A DNA stretch of 64,000 bases from Flavobacteriaceae bacterium (GCA_002694465.1 NZMG01000003.1:139860-203859); one strand, 5' to 3'; counted from the stretch's first letter, positions 34,615 to 43,400 are shown. Notes: generated from the letters alone by a model not told the origin. A program made the numbers and translations.

Positions 34615-34646
34615 AAAAAAAGCCCCATTCAAAAAATAGGGCTTTT
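34615..34646 (-). terminator. Intrinsic terminator of queA
   Basis: On the minus strand AAAAGCCC pairs with GGGCTTTT over a 13-nt loop and ends in a T7 run, 20 bp after the queA stop. It separates queA from the protease gene. Confidence 0.85.
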
Positions 34647-34665
34647 AATCATTATCTAGCTTATG

Positions 34666-35721
34666 TTATATAATTAACATCGCATCGCCATAGGTATAAA
34701 AACGATACTTTTCTTTTATGGCTTCTGCATAGGCTTCCTTAATAAATTCGTGGCCAGCAAAAGCAGCTACCATCATTAATAGGGTTGACTTTGGTGTATG
34801 GAAATTGGTTACCATACTATTAGCAATACTAAAATCGTAAGGAGGGAAAATAAACTTATTGGTCCATCCAGTATAGGCATTTAGGGTTGCTCCAGAAGAA
34901 ACCGAACTCTCTAAAGCTCTCATTACCGTTGTCCCCACAGCACAAATACGCCTTTTATCCTTTATACCACGGTTTATGGTCTCAACGGCGGCATTATGAA
35001 TAATCATCTCTTCCGAATCCATCTTGTGTTTAGAAAGGTCCTCAACCTCCACTGGGCTAAAAGTTCCTAATCCAACATGTAATGTAACTTCTGCAAAATT
35101 TACTCCCTTAATTTCCAAACGCTTCATTAAATGTTTTGAAAAGTGTAATCCAGCGGTGGGCGCAGCAACTGCTCCTTCATTTTTTGCAAAAATAGTTTGG
35201 TAACGCTCTGCATCTTCTGGTTCTACCTCTCTTTTAATATATTTTGGAAGTGGTGTTTCTCCTAATTCCGTTAATTTACTTCTAAATTCTTCATATGACC
35301 CGTCAAAAAGAAAACGCAGTGTTCTTCCTCGAGACGTAGTATTGTCTATCACCTCCGCTACTAAAGACTCATCATCTCCAAAATACAATTTGTTTCCAAT
35401 TCTAATTTTACGCGCTGGATCTACCAAAACATCCCAAAGACGTGTTTCTGGATTTAGTTCACGTAATAAAAAGACTTCTATACGAGCTCCGGTCTTTTCT
35501 TTATTTCCGAAAAGTCGCGCTGGAAAAACCTTGGTGTTGTTTAACACCAATACATCATCCTCATTAAAATATTCAATTAAATCCTTGAACATTTTATGCT
35601 CGATGGTTTTCTCTTTTCTATTTAACACCATAAGGCGCGCATCGTCCCTATTTGGTGCTGGGTATTCTGCAAGTAAGTCGGCTGGTAAGTCGAAGTTAAA
35701 ATTGGATAATTTCATTCCCAT
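34666..35721 (-). CDS. queA: S-adenosylmethionine:tRNA ribosyltransferase-isomerase QueA
   Basis: QueA transfers and isomerises the ribose of SAM onto preQ1-modified tRNA to give epoxyqueuosine. Family segments are [20 protein letters not shown] near the N terminus, [37 protein letters not shown] and [16 protein letters not shown]. At 351 residues it is normal. The leading MGM allows a start two codons later. The 74-bp gap from aroA suggests loose linkage, if any. Confidence 0.96.
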   Translation of the reverse strand: MGMKLSNFNFDLPADLLAEYPAPNRDDARLMVLNRKEKTIEHKMFKDLIEYFNEDDVLVLNNTKVFPARLFGNKEKTGARIEVFLLRELNPETRLWDVLVDPARKIRIGNKLYFGDDESLVAEVIDNTTSRGRTLRFLFDGSYEEFRSKLTELGETPLPKYIKREVEPEDAERYQTIFAKNEGAVAAPTAGLHFSKHLMKRLEIKGVNFAEVTLHVGLGTFSPVEVEDLSKHKMDSEEMIIHNAAVETINRGIKDKRRICAVGTTVMRALESSVSSGATLNAYTGWTNKFIFPPYDFSIANSMVTNFHTPKSTLLMMVAAFAGHEFIKEAYAEAIKEKYRFYTYGDAMLII

Positions 35722-35795
35722 AAGTGATGGCTTTTATTTTAGAAGCGGCAAATATACAACCTCGAGATAGGGGTTGTCAAGTAAATAGGGATTTA

Positions 35796-37028
35796 TTATT
35801 GGAAATCGATTGAAAAACCCACTGTTTTAAGGTCTTCCCAAAAAGTAGGAAACGATTTTGAAACTACTTCACAATCATGTATCTGAAAAGATGCCTTTAA
35901 TGCTAATGGAGCAAATGCCATGGCCATACGATGATCGTTATAGGTATCGATAGCAACCTCTCTTAATATTTCTTTGTTTGGCTTTAATTTGAGACTATTG
36001 TCATTAATTTCAACTGTAGCACCTAATTTTTCCAATTCTCTTTTTAAAGCTAGAAGCCTGTCGGTTTCTTTAATCTTCAACGTATGTAGTCCATTAAGCT
36101 CACATCCAATTCCCAGGCCAAAGCAAGTCACAGCAATAGTTTGCGCAATATCTGGAGTGTTGACTAAATTCAATTTTAATTCTTGAGGAATTTCAATGTT
36201 GTTTTTTGAAAGTTTAATGGTATTTTCTTTTGGGAAAAATTCAGTTTCAACTCCTAAGCTTGTGTAAATTATTGAAAGTGCTACATCTCCTTGTAAGCTT
36301 TGCTTTCGATAACTTTTTAAAATAATTTCCGTTCCTTCAGAAAGTGCTACTATACTATAAAAATAGGATGCCGAACTCCAATCTGATTCCACAACAACCG
36401 TTTGATTCTCGATACTTTTTTTATTAGGGATATTAATATTATTTTCTGAAAAATTTCCTTTTATACCTAGCTGTTGCATCAAAGCTAGCGTCATATTTAT
36501 ATATGGCACTGAAGTAATTTTCCCTTCCAATTGTATTGTTAACCCATTGGGTAATGATGGAGCAACTAACATAAGAGCTGAAATATATTGACTACTTGTG
36601 TTTGCCGCTATGGAAACTCTATTTTTAATTATTTTTTTTCCTTGTATTCTTAAAGGCGGGAAACCTTCCCTTTTTTCATATTCAATATCCGCCCCCATTT
36701 GTCGTAATGCTTCTACTAAAATACCAATGGGACGCTCTTGCATTCTTTCACTACCTGTGAGAATAACTTCAGAATTTTCTTTGCATGCATAATAGGCTGT
36801 CAAAAATCGCATCGCTGTGCCCGCATGGTGAATATCAACTTCTTTCTCTTTTGAGCTTAAGGCCTTTTGAAGGTATTGGGTGTCATCACTTTCTGAAAGA
36901 TTCTCAATAGTGATGTGAGGATATAATGCCTTAAGAATAAGCAAACGATTCGATTCACTTTTTGAACCCGTTATTTGGACCTCAAACGTTTTTTTGGGAA
37001 GTGTTGTATGGTGGAGAATTGCTTTCAA
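35796..37028 (-). CDS. aroA: 3-phosphoshikimate 1-carboxyvinyltransferase (EPSP synthase) AroA
   Basis: AroA makes EPSP from shikimate-3-phosphate and PEP in the chorismate pathway. Visible motifs are KSESNRLLILKAL near residue 23, GTAMRFLTAYYAC (near 85), LTGSERMQERPIG, and the C-terminal KETDRLLALKRELEKLGA and NDHRMAMAFAPLA. The 410-residue length is slightly short of the E. coli enzyme (427). It is the last gene of a tightly spaced run behind rsgA, dtd, a MazG-like gene and a small membrane protein. Confidence 0.94.
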   Translation of the reverse strand: MKAILHHTTLPKKTFEVQITGSKSESNRLLILKALYPHITIENLSESDDTQYLQKALSSKEKEVDIHHAGTAMRFLTAYYACKENSEVILTGSERMQERPIGILVEALRQMGADIEYEKREGFPPLRIQGKKIIKNRVSIAANTSSQYISALMLVAPSLPNGLTIQLEGKITSVPYINMTLALMQQLGIKGNFSENNINIPNKKSIENQTVVVESDWSSASYFYSIVALSEGTEIILKSYRKQSLQGDVALSIIYTSLGVETEFFPKENTIKLSKNNIEIPQELKLNLVNTPDIAQTIAVTCFGLGIGCELNGLHTLKIKETDRLLALKRELEKLGATVEINDNSLKLKPNKEILREVAIDTYNDHRMAMAFAPLALKASFQIHDCEVVSKSFPTFWEDLKTVGFSIDFQ

Positions 37029-37029
37029 A

Positions 37030-37263
37030 TTATTTCTGATTCTCTTTCAATTTTTTCCAAAATTTTCCGTAGGTAACAAAAAAACCATACACAAAGCCCC
37101 CTAGACCAATAGAAAGTAAAAAAACAACGGGATCTCTAGAAATAAATTCGAAGCTAAAGCCTTCAATCGCCCATTTAAATAAGCAGAATAGCACTGCAAA
37201 TGCAATTGCCAAAGTGACAACCGACCTCCAAAAATTTTTATAATTAACAATTTTTTTGAACAT
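37030..37263 (-). CDS. Small membrane protein of unknown function
   Basis: The 77 residues contain two predicted transmembrane segments (SVVTLAIAFAVLFCLFKWAI and DPVVFLLSIGLGGFVYGFFV) separated by a short loop, with basic ends (MFKKIVNYKNFW and KFWKKLKENQK). No family recognised. It is packed between mazG-like and aroA with gaps of 1 bp on each side, so it is surely part of that operon. Confidence 0.75.
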   Translation of the reverse strand: MFKKIVNYKNFWRSVVTLAIAFAVLFCLFKWAIEGFSFEFISRDPVVFLLSIGLGGFVYGFFVTYGKFWKKLKENQK

Positions 37264-37264
37264 G

Positions 37265-37591
37265 CTATTTCAGTTTTTCGTTATTGTGATGACGGTCGTG
37301 GTCACGTTTGGTTTTCTTCTCCATTTTTTTATCGAATGCTTCTTGTAAATCTACACCTGTTTGATTTGCTAAACAAAGTACTACAAAAACGACATCTGCT
37401 AACTCCTCGCCTAGATCTTTGCCCATATCACTTTCTTTTTCACTTTGCTCACCATATCTCCGGGCTATAATGCGAGCTACTTCTCCAACTTCCTCCGTAA
37501 GTTGCGCCATATTGGTAAGCTCATTAAAGTAACGAACCCCGTGTTCTTTAATCCAGTCGTCTACTATTTTTTGAGCGTTTTGAATATCCAT
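37265..37591 (-). CDS. MazG-like nucleotide pyrophosphohydrolase
   Basis: A 108-residue single-domain all-alpha NTP pyrophosphohydrolase. The metal-binding acidic motifs are visible as EEVGEVARII near residue 30 and GEELADVVFVVLCLANQ near residue 62. Such enzymes hydrolyse nucleoside triphosphates, often aberrant ones, to monophosphates; the exact substrate is unknown. It overlaps the dtd stop by one base. Confidence 0.9.
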   Translation of the reverse strand: MDIQNAQKIVDDWIKEHGVRYFNELTNMAQLTEEVGEVARIIARRYGEQSEKESDMGKDLGEELADVVFVVLCLANQTGVDLQEAFDKKMEKKTKRDHDRHHNNEKLK

Positions 37592-38043
37592 TACTCTCTA
37601 ATTTTAGAATCTATTATAATTGTTACAGGTCCATCATTAATTAAAGCAACATCCATCATGGCACCAAATTCTCCAGTCACTACTTTTTGTTGGCTATCCA
37701 TTTTAAGTTGTTTTACAAATTCTTCATATAATGGGATTGCAATTTCGGGGCGAGCGGCTTTAATAAAAGAAGGCCTATTCCCTTTTTTGGTACTTGCATG
37801 TAGTGTAAACTGGCTAACCACTAATACCTCCCCTTGTATATCTAACAACGATTTGTTCATGGCATCGTTTTCATCTGAGAACACCCTTAATTGAACTATT
37901 TTTTTACTTAACCATTGAATATCTTCTGCAGAATCTTCTGTTTCAATGCCTAGCAATATAAGAAACCCATTATTAATTTCTGAAATAATTTTCCCTTCAA
38001 CAGTTACGGAAGCTTTTTTTACTCTTTGTACTACAACTCTCAT
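37591..38043 (-). CDS. dtd: D-aminoacyl-tRNA deacylase Dtd
   Basis: Dtd removes D-amino acids and glycine from mischarged tRNA. The family motifs SQFTLHA (near residue 77), KGNRPSF and the Gly-cisPro motif NDGPVTI (near residue 137) are all present, with the usual N terminus [15 protein letters not shown]. Length 150. Its start overlaps the rsgA stop by 4 bp. Confidence 0.96.
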   Translation of the reverse strand: MRVVVQRVKKASVTVEGKIISEINNGFLILLGIETEDSAEDIQWLSKKIVQLRVFSDENDAMNKSLLDIQGEVLVVSQFTLHASTKKGNRPSFIKAARPEIAIPLYEEFVKQLKMDSQQKVVTGEFGAMMDVALINDGPVTIIIDSKIRE

Positions 38044-38996
38044 TCTTTATTATAAATATCTTTTCGATAGGTTTCGTCTTCTCCTTCCAAAATCTGTAAA
38101 TAACTTTTGTATCGCGACCAAGCAAGTTCATCCTTTTCTAAAGCTTCTTTCACGGCACATTTTGGTTCTTCAAGATGCAAACAATTATGAAATTTACAAT
38201 GCGTTTTTAAAGTAAAAAACTCTGGAAAATAATCGGCCAATTCTTCTTTTTCCATTTCCACAATACCAAAACCCTTTATCCCTGGGGTATCAATAATTTG
38301 TGCATCAAAGGAAAGGTCGTACATCTCTGCAAACGTTGTTGTATGCTGCCCTTGCAAGTGTTGTTCAGATATTTCGGAAGTTTTTAAATCAAGACTTGGT
38401 TCAATGGTATTAATTAAAGTAGATTTCCCTACCCCGCTATGGCCAGAAAACATAGATACTTTATGTTGCATTAATGCTTTTACCTTATCAATATTTTTTC
38501 CTGTTTTGGCAGATATCCCTATACAATCATAGCCAATACTTCTGTATAAATGTGCTAAGTATTTAATTTCTAAAATCTCTTCTTCAGTATAGGTGTCAAT
38601 TTTATTAAAAAGTAAGACGGCTTTTACGTGATAGGCTTCAGCAGTAATTAAAAAACGATCAATAAAAGTGGTAAATGTAGGAGGATTATTCAGTGTCACT
38701 AATAAAAAAGCAATATCGATATTGGCTGCAATAATGTGGGTTTGTTTTGAAAGATTAACAGATTTACGGATGATGTAATTTTCTCTTTCTTCAATTTCAT
38801 AAATAATACCAATGGTTTCATCTCCTTTGGTCTCCACTTCAAACAACACACGGTCACCCACAGCCACTGGATTGGTACTCTTTATGCCTTCAATACGAAA
38901 CTTCCCCTTTAAACGGCATTCATAAAAAGTTCCGTTTTGTGATTTTACGGTATACCAACTTCCTGTAGATTTATAAACGGTGCCTTTCATTATCAC
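38040..38996 (-). CDS. rsgA: Small ribosomal subunit biogenesis GTPase RsgA
   Basis: RsgA is a circularly permuted GTPase acting late in 30S subunit maturation. The motif order is permuted: G4 LLFNKID (near residue 132) comes before G1 [14 protein letters not shown] (near 185) and G3 DTPGIKGFG (near 230). The C terminus has the zinc knuckle residues ([15 protein letters not shown]). An N-terminal OB-fold ([13 protein letters not shown]) is present. The start may be the third codon (38990), where MKGTVYK begins as in relatives. Confidence 0.96.
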   Translation of the reverse strand: MIMKGTVYKSTGSWYTVKSQNGTFYECRLKGKFRIEGIKSTNPVAVGDRVLFEVETKGDETIGIIYEIEERENYIIRKSVNLSKQTHIIAANIDIAFLLVTLNNPPTFTTFIDRFLITAEAYHVKAVLLFNKIDTYTEEEILEIKYLAHLYRSIGYDCIGISAKTGKNIDKVKALMQHKVSMFSGHSGVGKSTLINTIEPSLDLKTSEISEQHLQGQHTTTFAEMYDLSFDAQIIDTPGIKGFGIVEMEKEELADYFPEFFTLKTHCKFHNCLHLEEPKCAVKEALEKDELAWSRYKSYLQILEGEDETYRKDIYNKE

Positions 38997-39036
38997 AAAA
39001 ATCTGAAAATTAAAGCAAACGACCTCACATAAATTT

Positions 39037-39044
39037 TATATTTG
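39037..39044 (+). promoter_or_regulatory. Putative -7 promoter element (TATATTTG)
   Basis: A perfect TAnnTTTG box 28 bp before the start codon of the exported protein gene at 39073. No clear TTG at -33. Confidence 0.5.
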
Positions 39045-39072
39045 CAATTCCACAAAAATTAAACACTTAATT

Positions 39073-39525
39073 ATGAAAAAATTTGTAATTCTCCTTTTGT
39101 TACTTGTTTTCATTCCTGAAATAAATGCGCAGGTATATGAATTTAAAACCATAACGGTTATTGAATCTATTATCCCTAATGGATTGGGTCGCTCTAGAAT
39201 GATCTCTGTAAATGATGAAAGAGATTATAAAGAGTTTACTTCTACCCGCTCTGAAGAGGACAACGATCGAAACAAATCTGACCGAAGCGACATTCGAGTA
39301 AAGGGATTTGACGAAACCAAACTATTAAATTTCTTTAATTTGGGCGGAATTCGTTTCCAAAACATTGCGGCCAATGATGCTATTGTAACCTCAAAACTTA
39401 ATGCAATGTCTGAAGAAGGCTGGGAGCTTACTTTTGTAAACAGTGGTGTTGAAAGCTACGGAGGTAAAGGTGACGACAACGGAATTTATATTACTCGGTA
39501 TATTTTTAAAAGAGTAAAACAATAA
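39073..39525 (+). CDS. Small exported protein with DUF4177-like C-terminal motif
   Basis: The 150 residues begin with a signal peptide (MKKFVILLLLLVFIPEINAQ). The mature protein has a charged, probably flexible middle (residues 55-80: RSEEDNDRNKSDRSDIRVKG) and a C-terminal segment KLNAMSEEGWELTFVNSG ending in YITRYIFKR. The LNxxxxEGWEL pattern is typical of DUF4177-like small domains. No function is known. It is transcribed alone, between rsgA (divergent) and the aromatic operon (convergent). Confidence 0.75.
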   Translation: MKKFVILLLLLVFIPEINAQVYEFKTITVIESIIPNGLGRSRMISVNDERDYKEFTSTRSEEDNDRNKSDRSDIRVKGFDETKLLNFFNLGGIRFQNIAANDAIVTSKLNAMSEEGWELTFVNSGVESYGGKGDDNGIYITRYIFKRVKQ

Positions 39526-39540
39526 TATTATTGAAAGAAA

Positions 39541-39562
39541 AAAGCCTGCTAATGCAGGCTTT
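39541..39562. terminator. Bidirectional terminator that includes the end of the aromatic gene
   Basis: AAAGCCTGC and GCAGGCTTT form a 9-bp stem with a 4-nt loop, followed by T6 on the plus strand and TTTCTTTC on the minus strand. The last codons and the stop of the DAHP synthase gene (39549) lie inside the hairpin, so one arm is also coding sequence. Confidence 0.85.
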
Positions 39563-40649
39563 TTTCTTGTTGTGAAACAATTTTATTTTGATGGTTAATG
39601 GATTCTTGGTGAATGGCTTTATAAATTCTAAGGATAAATTCTTCACTTAAGCGATGTTCTTCCCCTTCCAAAATCATTTTACCAAGAATTTCATTCCATC
39701 GTTTCGATTGTAAAATAGCTACATTGTTTTCTCTTTTCAATTCTCCAATGGCGTCGGCAATTTTCATTCTTTTTCCAAGCATTTCAATTAATTGATGGTC
39801 AATAACATCAATCTTGGTTCTTAGTGTCGCTAGTTTATTATTAAACTCAACAGCATCGCCTTCCTCTTTTCTTATTTTTAAATCAACTGTCATTTTATCG
39901 AGAGTTGACGGAGTAATTTGCTGCGCTGCATCGCTCCAAGCATTGTCCGGATCATAATGGGTTTCCACCATTAAACCATCGTAATTGAGGTCTAACGCTG
40001 TTTGACACAAATCGAAGATAATATCCCTTCTTCCTGCAATATGCGAAGGGTCTAAAATTAGAGGCAAATCTGGAAAGCGATTTTGCAAATCGATGGCTAT
40101 TTGCCATTCAGGATTGTTTCGATATCTGGTTTTTTCGTAGGTTGAAAAGCCTCTATGAATTACCCCAAGGTTTTTTACATTGGCACTATAAAAACGTTCT
40201 ACGGCACCTAACCAAAGAGACAAATCTGGATTTACCGGGTTTTTTATGAGGACAATTTTATCAGTTCCCTTTAAGGCATCTGCTATTTCTTGTACAATAA
40301 AAGGTGACACGGTAGATCGCGCTCCTACCCATAAAATATCTACATCATGTTCCAAGGCTAGTTCTACATGATTCGCATTCGCCACTTCGGTAGTGGTTAG
40401 CAGCCCAGTTTCTTCCTTAGCTCTTTGAAGCCATTTTAACCCTAATGTACCAACCCCTTCAAAGTTTCCTGGGCGGGTACGGGGTTTCCAAATACCAGCT
40501 CTAAAAACAGTAGCATCTGTGTTCTTAAGTTCATGAGCAATTTTAAGTACTTGCGCTTCGGTTTCAGCACTACAAGGTCCTGCAATCACTAAAGGATGCG
40601 CCAACTCCATAGCGTCTAACCAATTTCTTAATTCTTTTTTATTCTCCAT
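39549..40649 (-). CDS. Bifunctional 3-deoxy-7-phosphoheptulonate (DAHP) synthase / chorismate mutase type II
   Basis: Residues about 1-260 are a type I-beta DAHP synthase, the first step of aromatic biosynthesis: VIAGPCSAET (residues 21-30), FRAGIWKPRTRPGNFEG, VLIKNPVNPDLSLW, DPSHIAGRR and MVETHYDPDNAWSD. Residues about 270-350 form an AroQ-type chorismate mutase (LRTKIDVIDHQLIEMLGKRMKIADAIG, split over helices, then ILQSKRWNEIL). The fused mutase often confers allosteric control by prephenate. The start overlaps the pheA stop by 11 bp, so translation is coupled. It is under the attenuator upstream of pheA. Confidence 0.94.
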   Translation of the reverse strand: MENKKELRNWLDAMELAHPLVIAGPCSAETEAQVLKIAHELKNTDATVFRAGIWKPRTRPGNFEGVGTLGLKWLQRAKEETGLLTTTEVANANHVELALEHDVDILWVGARSTVSPFIVQEIADALKGTDKIVLIKNPVNPDLSLWLGAVERFYSANVKNLGVIHRGFSTYEKTRYRNNPEWQIAIDLQNRFPDLPLILDPSHIAGRRDIIFDLCQTALDLNYDGLMVETHYDPDNAWSDAAQQITPSTLDKMTVDLKIRKEEGDAVEFNNKLATLRTKIDVIDHQLIEMLGKRMKIADAIGELKRENNVAILQSKRWNEILGKMILEGEEHRLSEEFILRIYKAIHQESINHQNKIVSQQEKSLH

Positions 40650-41508
40650 CTTGTAATACGTTTGTTAATTCACTGGGTACATTTTCAATGTTTTGGGCAT
40701 ACATCCCAAGTATTTTGAAATTCTTTACAAATTGTTTTAAACTTTCGGTTGCACTATAAAAATCCTGTGGATCCAAAAACGTCACATCCACAAAAAAAGC
40801 ATATTTCCACGGTGTTCCTAAAACTGGTAAGGATTGAATTTTAGTAAGATTTATATTATGCAATGCCATAATTTGAAGTGCTTTACTCAAGGTTCCTACT
40901 TCATGACCCAATTGAAATCGTATGGAAGCTTTGTTTGGTACTTTTTTAGTAGCTGAAGTACCCCTGTTCCCAATTAATACAAACCGGGTGTGGTTCTCTT
41001 TTATATCTTGAATATTACTATCCAAAATTTTCAATCCATAACGTTCTGCAACTTGTTTTCCTGCAATAGCGGCTACTCCTTGAAGATTGTTTTCACGAAT
41101 GCGTTTGGCTTCACTAGCCGTATCGTTACCTTCAATTATTTTGAATTGCGGCGGGAATTTTCTTAAATAATCACGACACTGAAGCAATGCAACGGGATGT
41201 GAATGCACTTCAAAAATATCAATGATTGATTCGGTTTCAAGCGCCATTAAATACATTTGAATATTGAGAAATACCTCGTCTAAAATTTCAAAATCCCCTT
41301 TTTCAACCAGATTATAGTTAGGTAAAAGAGATCCGGTAATGGTGTTTTCAATGGCGAGAACACCAAAATCTGCTTTTTTATTTCTCACACTTTGGGTAAC
41401 CCCATCAAAAGAGTCACACATAACCAAATCTACTTTCTCATTTGGAAATAATTTCTGAACTGCTTCATCGTGGAAGGAACCTTCAATTCCTTGTATTGCA
41501 ATTTTCAT
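40639..41508 (-). CDS. pheA: Prephenate dehydratase PheA
   Basis: Prephenate dehydratase converts prephenate to phenylpyruvate, the Phe-specific branch. The catalytic domain spans residues 1-180 (IQGIEGSFHDEAVQKLF, FGVLAIENTITGSLLPNYNL, and NHTRFVLIG with the catalytic TRF). Residues about 195-280 are an ACT domain (FQLGHEVGTLSKALQIMALHNINLTKIQS), expected to bind Phe for feedback inhibition. There is no fused chorismate mutase here; that domain is on the next gene. The 127-nt spacer between its start and the aromatic leader peptide start holds an intrinsic terminator. Confidence 0.95.
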   Translation of the reverse strand: MKIAIQGIEGSFHDEAVQKLFPNEKVDLVMCDSFDGVTQSVRNKKADFGVLAIENTITGSLLPNYNLVEKGDFEILDEVFLNIQMYLMALETESIIDIFEVHSHPVALLQCRDYLRKFPPQFKIIEGNDTASEAKRIRENNLQGVAAIAGKQVAERYGLKILDSNIQDIKENHTRFVLIGNRGTSATKKVPNKASIRFQLGHEVGTLSKALQIMALHNINLTKIQSLPVLGTPWKYAFFVDVTFLDPQDFYSATESLKQFVKNFKILGMYAQNIENVPSELTNVLQDGE

Positions 41509-41533
41509 AATTCTAATAATTAAAATGTTCCAT

Positions 41534-41562
41534 AAAAAAACCCGGAAATAAGTTCCGGGTTT
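41534..41562 (-). terminator. Attenuator terminator upstream of pheA
   Basis: On the minus strand the arms 41562-41553 and 41547-41538 form a perfect 10-bp stem (AAACCCGGAA / TTCCGGGTTT) with a 5-nt loop, ending in T7. It lies after the stop of the leader peptide and 26 bp before the pheA start, so it can only act as a premature terminator for pheA. Confidence 0.92.
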
Positions 41563-41610
41563 CTAAATTTATAATTTAACATAAATTACATAATTCCCCG
41601 GTTCTTACCG
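41553..41610 (-). promoter_or_regulatory. Pause and antiterminator segments of the pheA attenuator
   Basis: On the minus strand: segment 1 CGGT (41610-41607, codons 16-17); segment 2 ACCGGGG (41602-41596, codons 19-21); segment 3 AAACCCGGAA (41562-41553); segment 4 TTCCGGGTTT (41547-41538). Segment 1 can pair with 2 (CGGT / ACCG, 4 bp, loop AAGA), 2 with 3 (CCGGG / CCCGG, 5 GC pairs), or 3 with 4 (terminator). A ribosome stalled on the Phe/Tyr codons covers segment 1 and frees segment 2 for 3, preventing termination. A ribosome at the stop codon masks segment 2 and the terminator forms. Confidence 0.82.
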
Positions 41611-41657
41611 TAAAAGTAAAAAAACCAAAAGTTGAAATATGTAAAATAGGTATTCAT
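41586..41657 (-). CDS. Aromatic amino-acid leader peptide (23 codons) of the pheA operon
   Basis: A 23-codon reading frame, ATG to TAA, upstream of pheA. Residues 4-16 are YFTYFNFWFFYFY: in total six Phe, four Tyr and one Trp, 11 aromatic residues in 13. The tail is GKNRGIM. This is the hallmark of a leader peptide for ribosome-mediated attenuation, sensing Phe mainly and also Tyr and Trp. The terminal codons overlap the RNA segments that form the pause and antiterminator stems, and the intrinsic terminator follows 23 bp after the stop. A promoter with a -33 TTTTG and -7-like TACTTTAG is just upstream. It is too short and too biased to be anything else. Confidence 0.9.
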   Translation of the reverse strand: MNTYFTYFNFWFFYFYGKNRGIM

Positions 41658-41674
41658 TGCTCTATTAATTGTTG

Positions 41675-41705
41675 CTAAAGTAAACAATACTTTATAACAA
41701 CAAAA
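41675..41705 (-). promoter_or_regulatory. Putative promoter of the pheA leader
   Basis: On the minus strand TTTTG (41705-41701), 18 bp, then TACTTTAG (41682-41675). The second box differs from TAnnTTTG at one position. The predicted transcript starts about 10 nt before the leader-peptide ATG, giving a compact attenuator leader. Confidence 0.6.
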
Positions 41706-41751
41706 TCTTTTTTGCGTTTTTTTATTTGTGTAGCTTTACCTTTTTAAAATT

Positions 41752-42651
41752 ATGTCGATAGAAGTACAACATATTTCAAAAACCTATGGCAATCAAAAAG
41801 CCTTAGACAATGTTTCGTTCTCTCTTAAAAAAGGAGAGATTGTAGGGTTTCTTGGTCCCAATGGTGCTGGAAAATCTACGATGATGAAGATACTAACTAC
41901 CTATCTCGAAGCCTCCAATGGAAGCGCCTCTGTAAATGGTTTTTCTGTTGAAAAAGAGGCTTCAAATGTTCAAAGGAGTATTGGTTATTTAGCAGAACAC
42001 AATCCTTTGTATTTGGATATGTACGTAAAAGAGTACCTCCTTTTTAATGCTGAAGTGTACGGAATTTCTAAAAATGAAGTTGAGAATGTTATTTTAAAAA
42101 CAGGTCTCACTTCTGAAGCACATAAGAAAATTCAGCAACTATCAAAAGGATATCGACAGCGTGTGGGCTTGGCCAATGCCTTATTGCATAATCCAGATGT
42201 TTTAATTTTAGACGAGCCTACTACGGGTTTAGACCCCAACCAACTGATTGAAATTCGTGAATTAATAAAAAACGTTGGTAGTGAAAAAACCGTACTCCTT
42301 TCTACCCATATTATGCAAGAAGTGGAAGCAATTTGCGACCGTGTCATTATTATCAATAAAGGAAAAATCGTGTTGGATACACCCTTAAAAGAGCTTCGGA
42401 ATAACAAAACACAAATTATTGAAGTGGAGTTTGACTATAGGGTTGAAGAAGTGGCATTGCAACATATCTCATCCATAAAAAAGATTGAAAACAAAGAAGG
42501 CTTTTTATATCATTTATACTTTAATACCGAAGAAGATATGCGAAGTAAGGTATTTGATTTTGCCCATGATAATGGATTGAAGATTTTGCAATTGCATCAA
42601 AAAAATACCTCCTTAGAGAAATTATTTATTGAATTAACTACTCAAAAATAA
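41752..42651 (+). CDS. gldA: Gliding motility-associated ABC transporter ATP-binding protein GldA
   Basis: An ABC ATPase of 299 residues: Walker A GPNGAGKST near residue 36, signature LSKGYRQRVGLA (a normal S-x-G-x-x-Q variant), Walker B VLILDEPTTGLD and switch His in STHIMQE. The sequence MSIEVQHISKTYGNQKALDNV and the C-terminal extension of about 85 residues match GldA, the ATPase partner of GldF and GldG in Flavobacterium gliding. gldF/gldG are not in the window. It is divergent from the aromatic operon and overlaps the DUF2807 gene by 14 bp at its 3' end. Confidence 0.92.
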   Translation: MSIEVQHISKTYGNQKALDNVSFSLKKGEIVGFLGPNGAGKSTMMKILTTYLEASNGSASVNGFSVEKEASNVQRSIGYLAEHNPLYLDMYVKEYLLFNAEVYGISKNEVENVILKTGLTSEAHKKIQQLSKGYRQRVGLANALLHNPDVLILDEPTTGLDPNQLIEIRELIKNVGSEKTVLLSTHIMQEVEAICDRVIIINKGKIVLDTPLKELRNNKTQIIEVEFDYRVEEVALQHISSIKKIENKEGFLYHLYFNTEEDMRSKVFDFAHDNGLKILQLHQKNTSLEKLFIELTTQK

Positions 42652-43399
42652 GTTTCCCAGAATAGAGTTCTTCTACCTCAACTAGAGGCGGACGATTTTT
42701 TGCAATTACATCTCCTACACTTACAATGGTTCCACGAATTGATTTTGTTGGGTAACAAATAATTTTATTGGTACTTCTATGAAAAACTTGAATTGCCTCA
42801 ACCTCAAGATTTTCAGCTTCTATTCTAGCGTCACCATCAAAAAGACCAAAAATACCATTTCTAGATTTTCCCTGTAATCGAAAAGTAGACAACCCGTTGG
42901 CATTAACAACCACTGTAGAAACATCCAAATTATTAAGGTTAAAATCACCATCAATATGGAATTCATCCTCTTCCTCTCTATCTTCAGAAGTTAAAACAAG
43001 TCTAACATTGGTAATTCTCCCAATATTTTCAACGGTTAAGCCAGAACTATTTCGAATATTAAGTGTATCTACTGGAGCAGTAACATAAACGGTGGTTCCT
43101 TCATCAAAATCTCTAACAAAGTTACAGCTGTTCCTGTCACTTACTTTTAAAATACTATCTTCTACCCGAACTCTAATCTCGTTAAATAGATTTTTCCCAG
43201 ATCGAACCATAACTCTCTTATCAGGGCCCTCTACTAAAACCAATTTCACTCTATCCCACACAATAATACTATTAAAGTCATCAACATCATATACCGCTTC
43301 AACCATATCTCCAGCAGACTGAAAGCAATCTGGAGCGTTTTCAGAATCACAACCCAGTATTAAAAACAGAAATGCTATGTAAAATAAATTTCTCATCAT
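42638..43399 (-). CDS. Head GIN domain (DUF2807) lipoprotein
   Basis: A 253-residue lipoprotein: signal peptide with lipobox LILGC (Cys17), then a right-handed beta-helix-like auto-transporter adhesin head domain of the DUF2807 / head-GIN type (FNSIIVWDRVKLVLVEG, VYVTAPVDTLNIRNSSGLTV, LVVNANGLSTFRLQGKS-like strands). Such proteins are abundant in Bacteroidetes; function is unknown, probably structural or adhesive. It starts 1 bp after the stop of the PagL-like gene, so the two form an operon. Confidence 0.85.
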   Translation of the reverse strand: MMRNLFYIAFLFLILGCDSENAPDCFQSAGDMVEAVYDVDDFNSIIVWDRVKLVLVEGPDKRVMVRSGKNLFNEIRVRVEDSILKVSDRNSCNFVRDFDEGTTVYVTAPVDTLNIRNSSGLTVENIGRITNVRLVLTSEDREEEDEFHIDGDFNLNNLDVSTVVVNANGLSTFRLQGKSRNGIFGLFDGDARIEAENLEVEAIQVFHRSTNKIICYPTKSIRGTIVSVGDVIAKNRPPLVEVEELYSGKLIFE

Positions 43400-43400
43400 T

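Noticed and set aside
41695..41751. Consensus promoter for gldA in the divergent spacer
   Set aside because: A TACCTTTT box lies only about 10 bp before the gldA ATG and deviates from TAnnTTTG; the evidence is too weak to list it.
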